From Auriscalpium vulgare (Eukaryota; Basidiomycota; Agaricomycetes; Russulales; Auriscalpiaceae), in NCBI GenBank assembly GCA_019915015.1, contig JAHBBC010000001.1, positions 558,001 to 622,000 of the forward strand: a stretch of 64,000 nucleotides of DNA, written 5' to 3'. A model generated the notes under the pieces. The model did no database searches. It was not told where the DNA came from and saw nothing but the letters and a program-made list of their open reading frames with translations. The position numbers and the translations under genes are program-made. Positions 63,733 to 64,000 of this stretch are shown piece by piece. How positions within the stretch are numbered: the first letter of the stretch is position 1; the number at the start of each line of letters is the position of its first letter.

Positions 63733-64000
63733 GGTCGAGGCGTTGGTGAGTCTGGCATTTTTCGCTTCGGCCCAACTGCTACTATATACGATGAGTACAT
63801 GAAGCGTTTCCGCGCGGACGCAAGCACGGCTTCTTACCGCTGGGAATTCGTCAGGAACCATCTTGATCCTTGCGCCCCCGCGGCGTCGCATTAATGGCCG
63901 TACCCCTATGAACTCACGACGGACTCGCAGCTTCCAAAGATCATGGAACCCGCAGCGCCACTCGTGCGTGGGTGAGGCCAATCGCAATCGCCCGCCTTCA
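63733..64000. other. Upstream flank of DUF6534 gene
   Basis: 268 bp, promoter side of the second DUF6534 gene; nothing else recognised before the window edge. Confidence 0.4.

Overview
The window is nuclear DNA from a basidiomycete, most likely an Agaricomycete. Host genes are cut by many short (about 48-70 bp) GT-AG introns with CTRAC-like branch points. They include two DUF6534 seven-helix membrane proteins, a gene family of Agaricomycetes. The transposons (a Plavaka-type DNA transposon with its DUF6698 partner, a LINE with an internal RNase H, and Gypsy elements) are also of the kinds seen in mushroom-forming fungi. I see no rRNA, tRNA or CRISPR.

Left part (1-15.5 kb) is ordinary gene space: an MFS drug transporter running off the left edge (minus), an isoprenylcysteine methyltransferase-like protein (minus), a monoacylglycerol-lipase-like hydrolase (plus), a Gfo/Idh/MocA dehydrogenase (plus), a DUF6534 protein (minus), and two dispersed Mpo1-like (DUF962) copies (plus) that both carry frame damage.

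Centre (15.5-60.1 kb) is a nest of transposons. A LINE (about 15.54-35.12 kb) has tandem 5' monomers, an ORF1 with an apparent spliceosomal intron, and an ORF2 ordered endonuclease - RNase H - reverse transcriptase - zinc knuckle. ORF2 is cut by a 13.55-kb Ty3/Gypsy-type element (Gypsy-1, 20438-33990) with 656/657-bp LTRs and a GCGG target duplication. Next come a 277-bp CACTA-like MITE and two broken host-gene pieces (a mitochondrial carrier and a MAU2/SCC4-like fragment). A Plavaka transposon (about 40.9-60.1 kb) follows: a transposase on the minus strand and a divergent DUF6698 gene. Its transposase is interrupted by an 824-bp hAT-derived element (8-bp target duplication) and by a second Gypsy element (Gypsy-2, 41559-53590) with 1297-bp LTRs and a GCGC target duplication. 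Removing each insert rejoins the host frame, so the nesting order is clear.

The most interesting signals are in the two Gypsy elements, which share a lineage (same primer-binding site, similar Gag, protease, RT, RNase H and integrase). Each carries, between pol and the 3' LTR and on the opposite strand, an intron-containing gene for a protein with a six-cysteine zinc-cluster-like motif, with TATA-like boxes near the antisense starts. Gypsy-1 has two further antisense genes. Each element also holds two copies of a hairpin with an NGGA tetraloop followed by a TCAGT-purine tract; one copy abuts the 3' LTR as the polypurine tract and the other is internal. Stem bases covary between copies and the four loops are GGGA, AGGA, TGGA and CGGA. 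The elements appear to reach Pol by different recoding: a -1 GGGTTTT heptamer in Gypsy-1 and a +1 CTT-TGA site in Gypsy-2.

Right end (60.1-64 kb): a 116-bp tandem repeat and a second DUF6534 gene (minus). All gene models are hand-read; introns are inferred from splice signals and reading-frame continuity.
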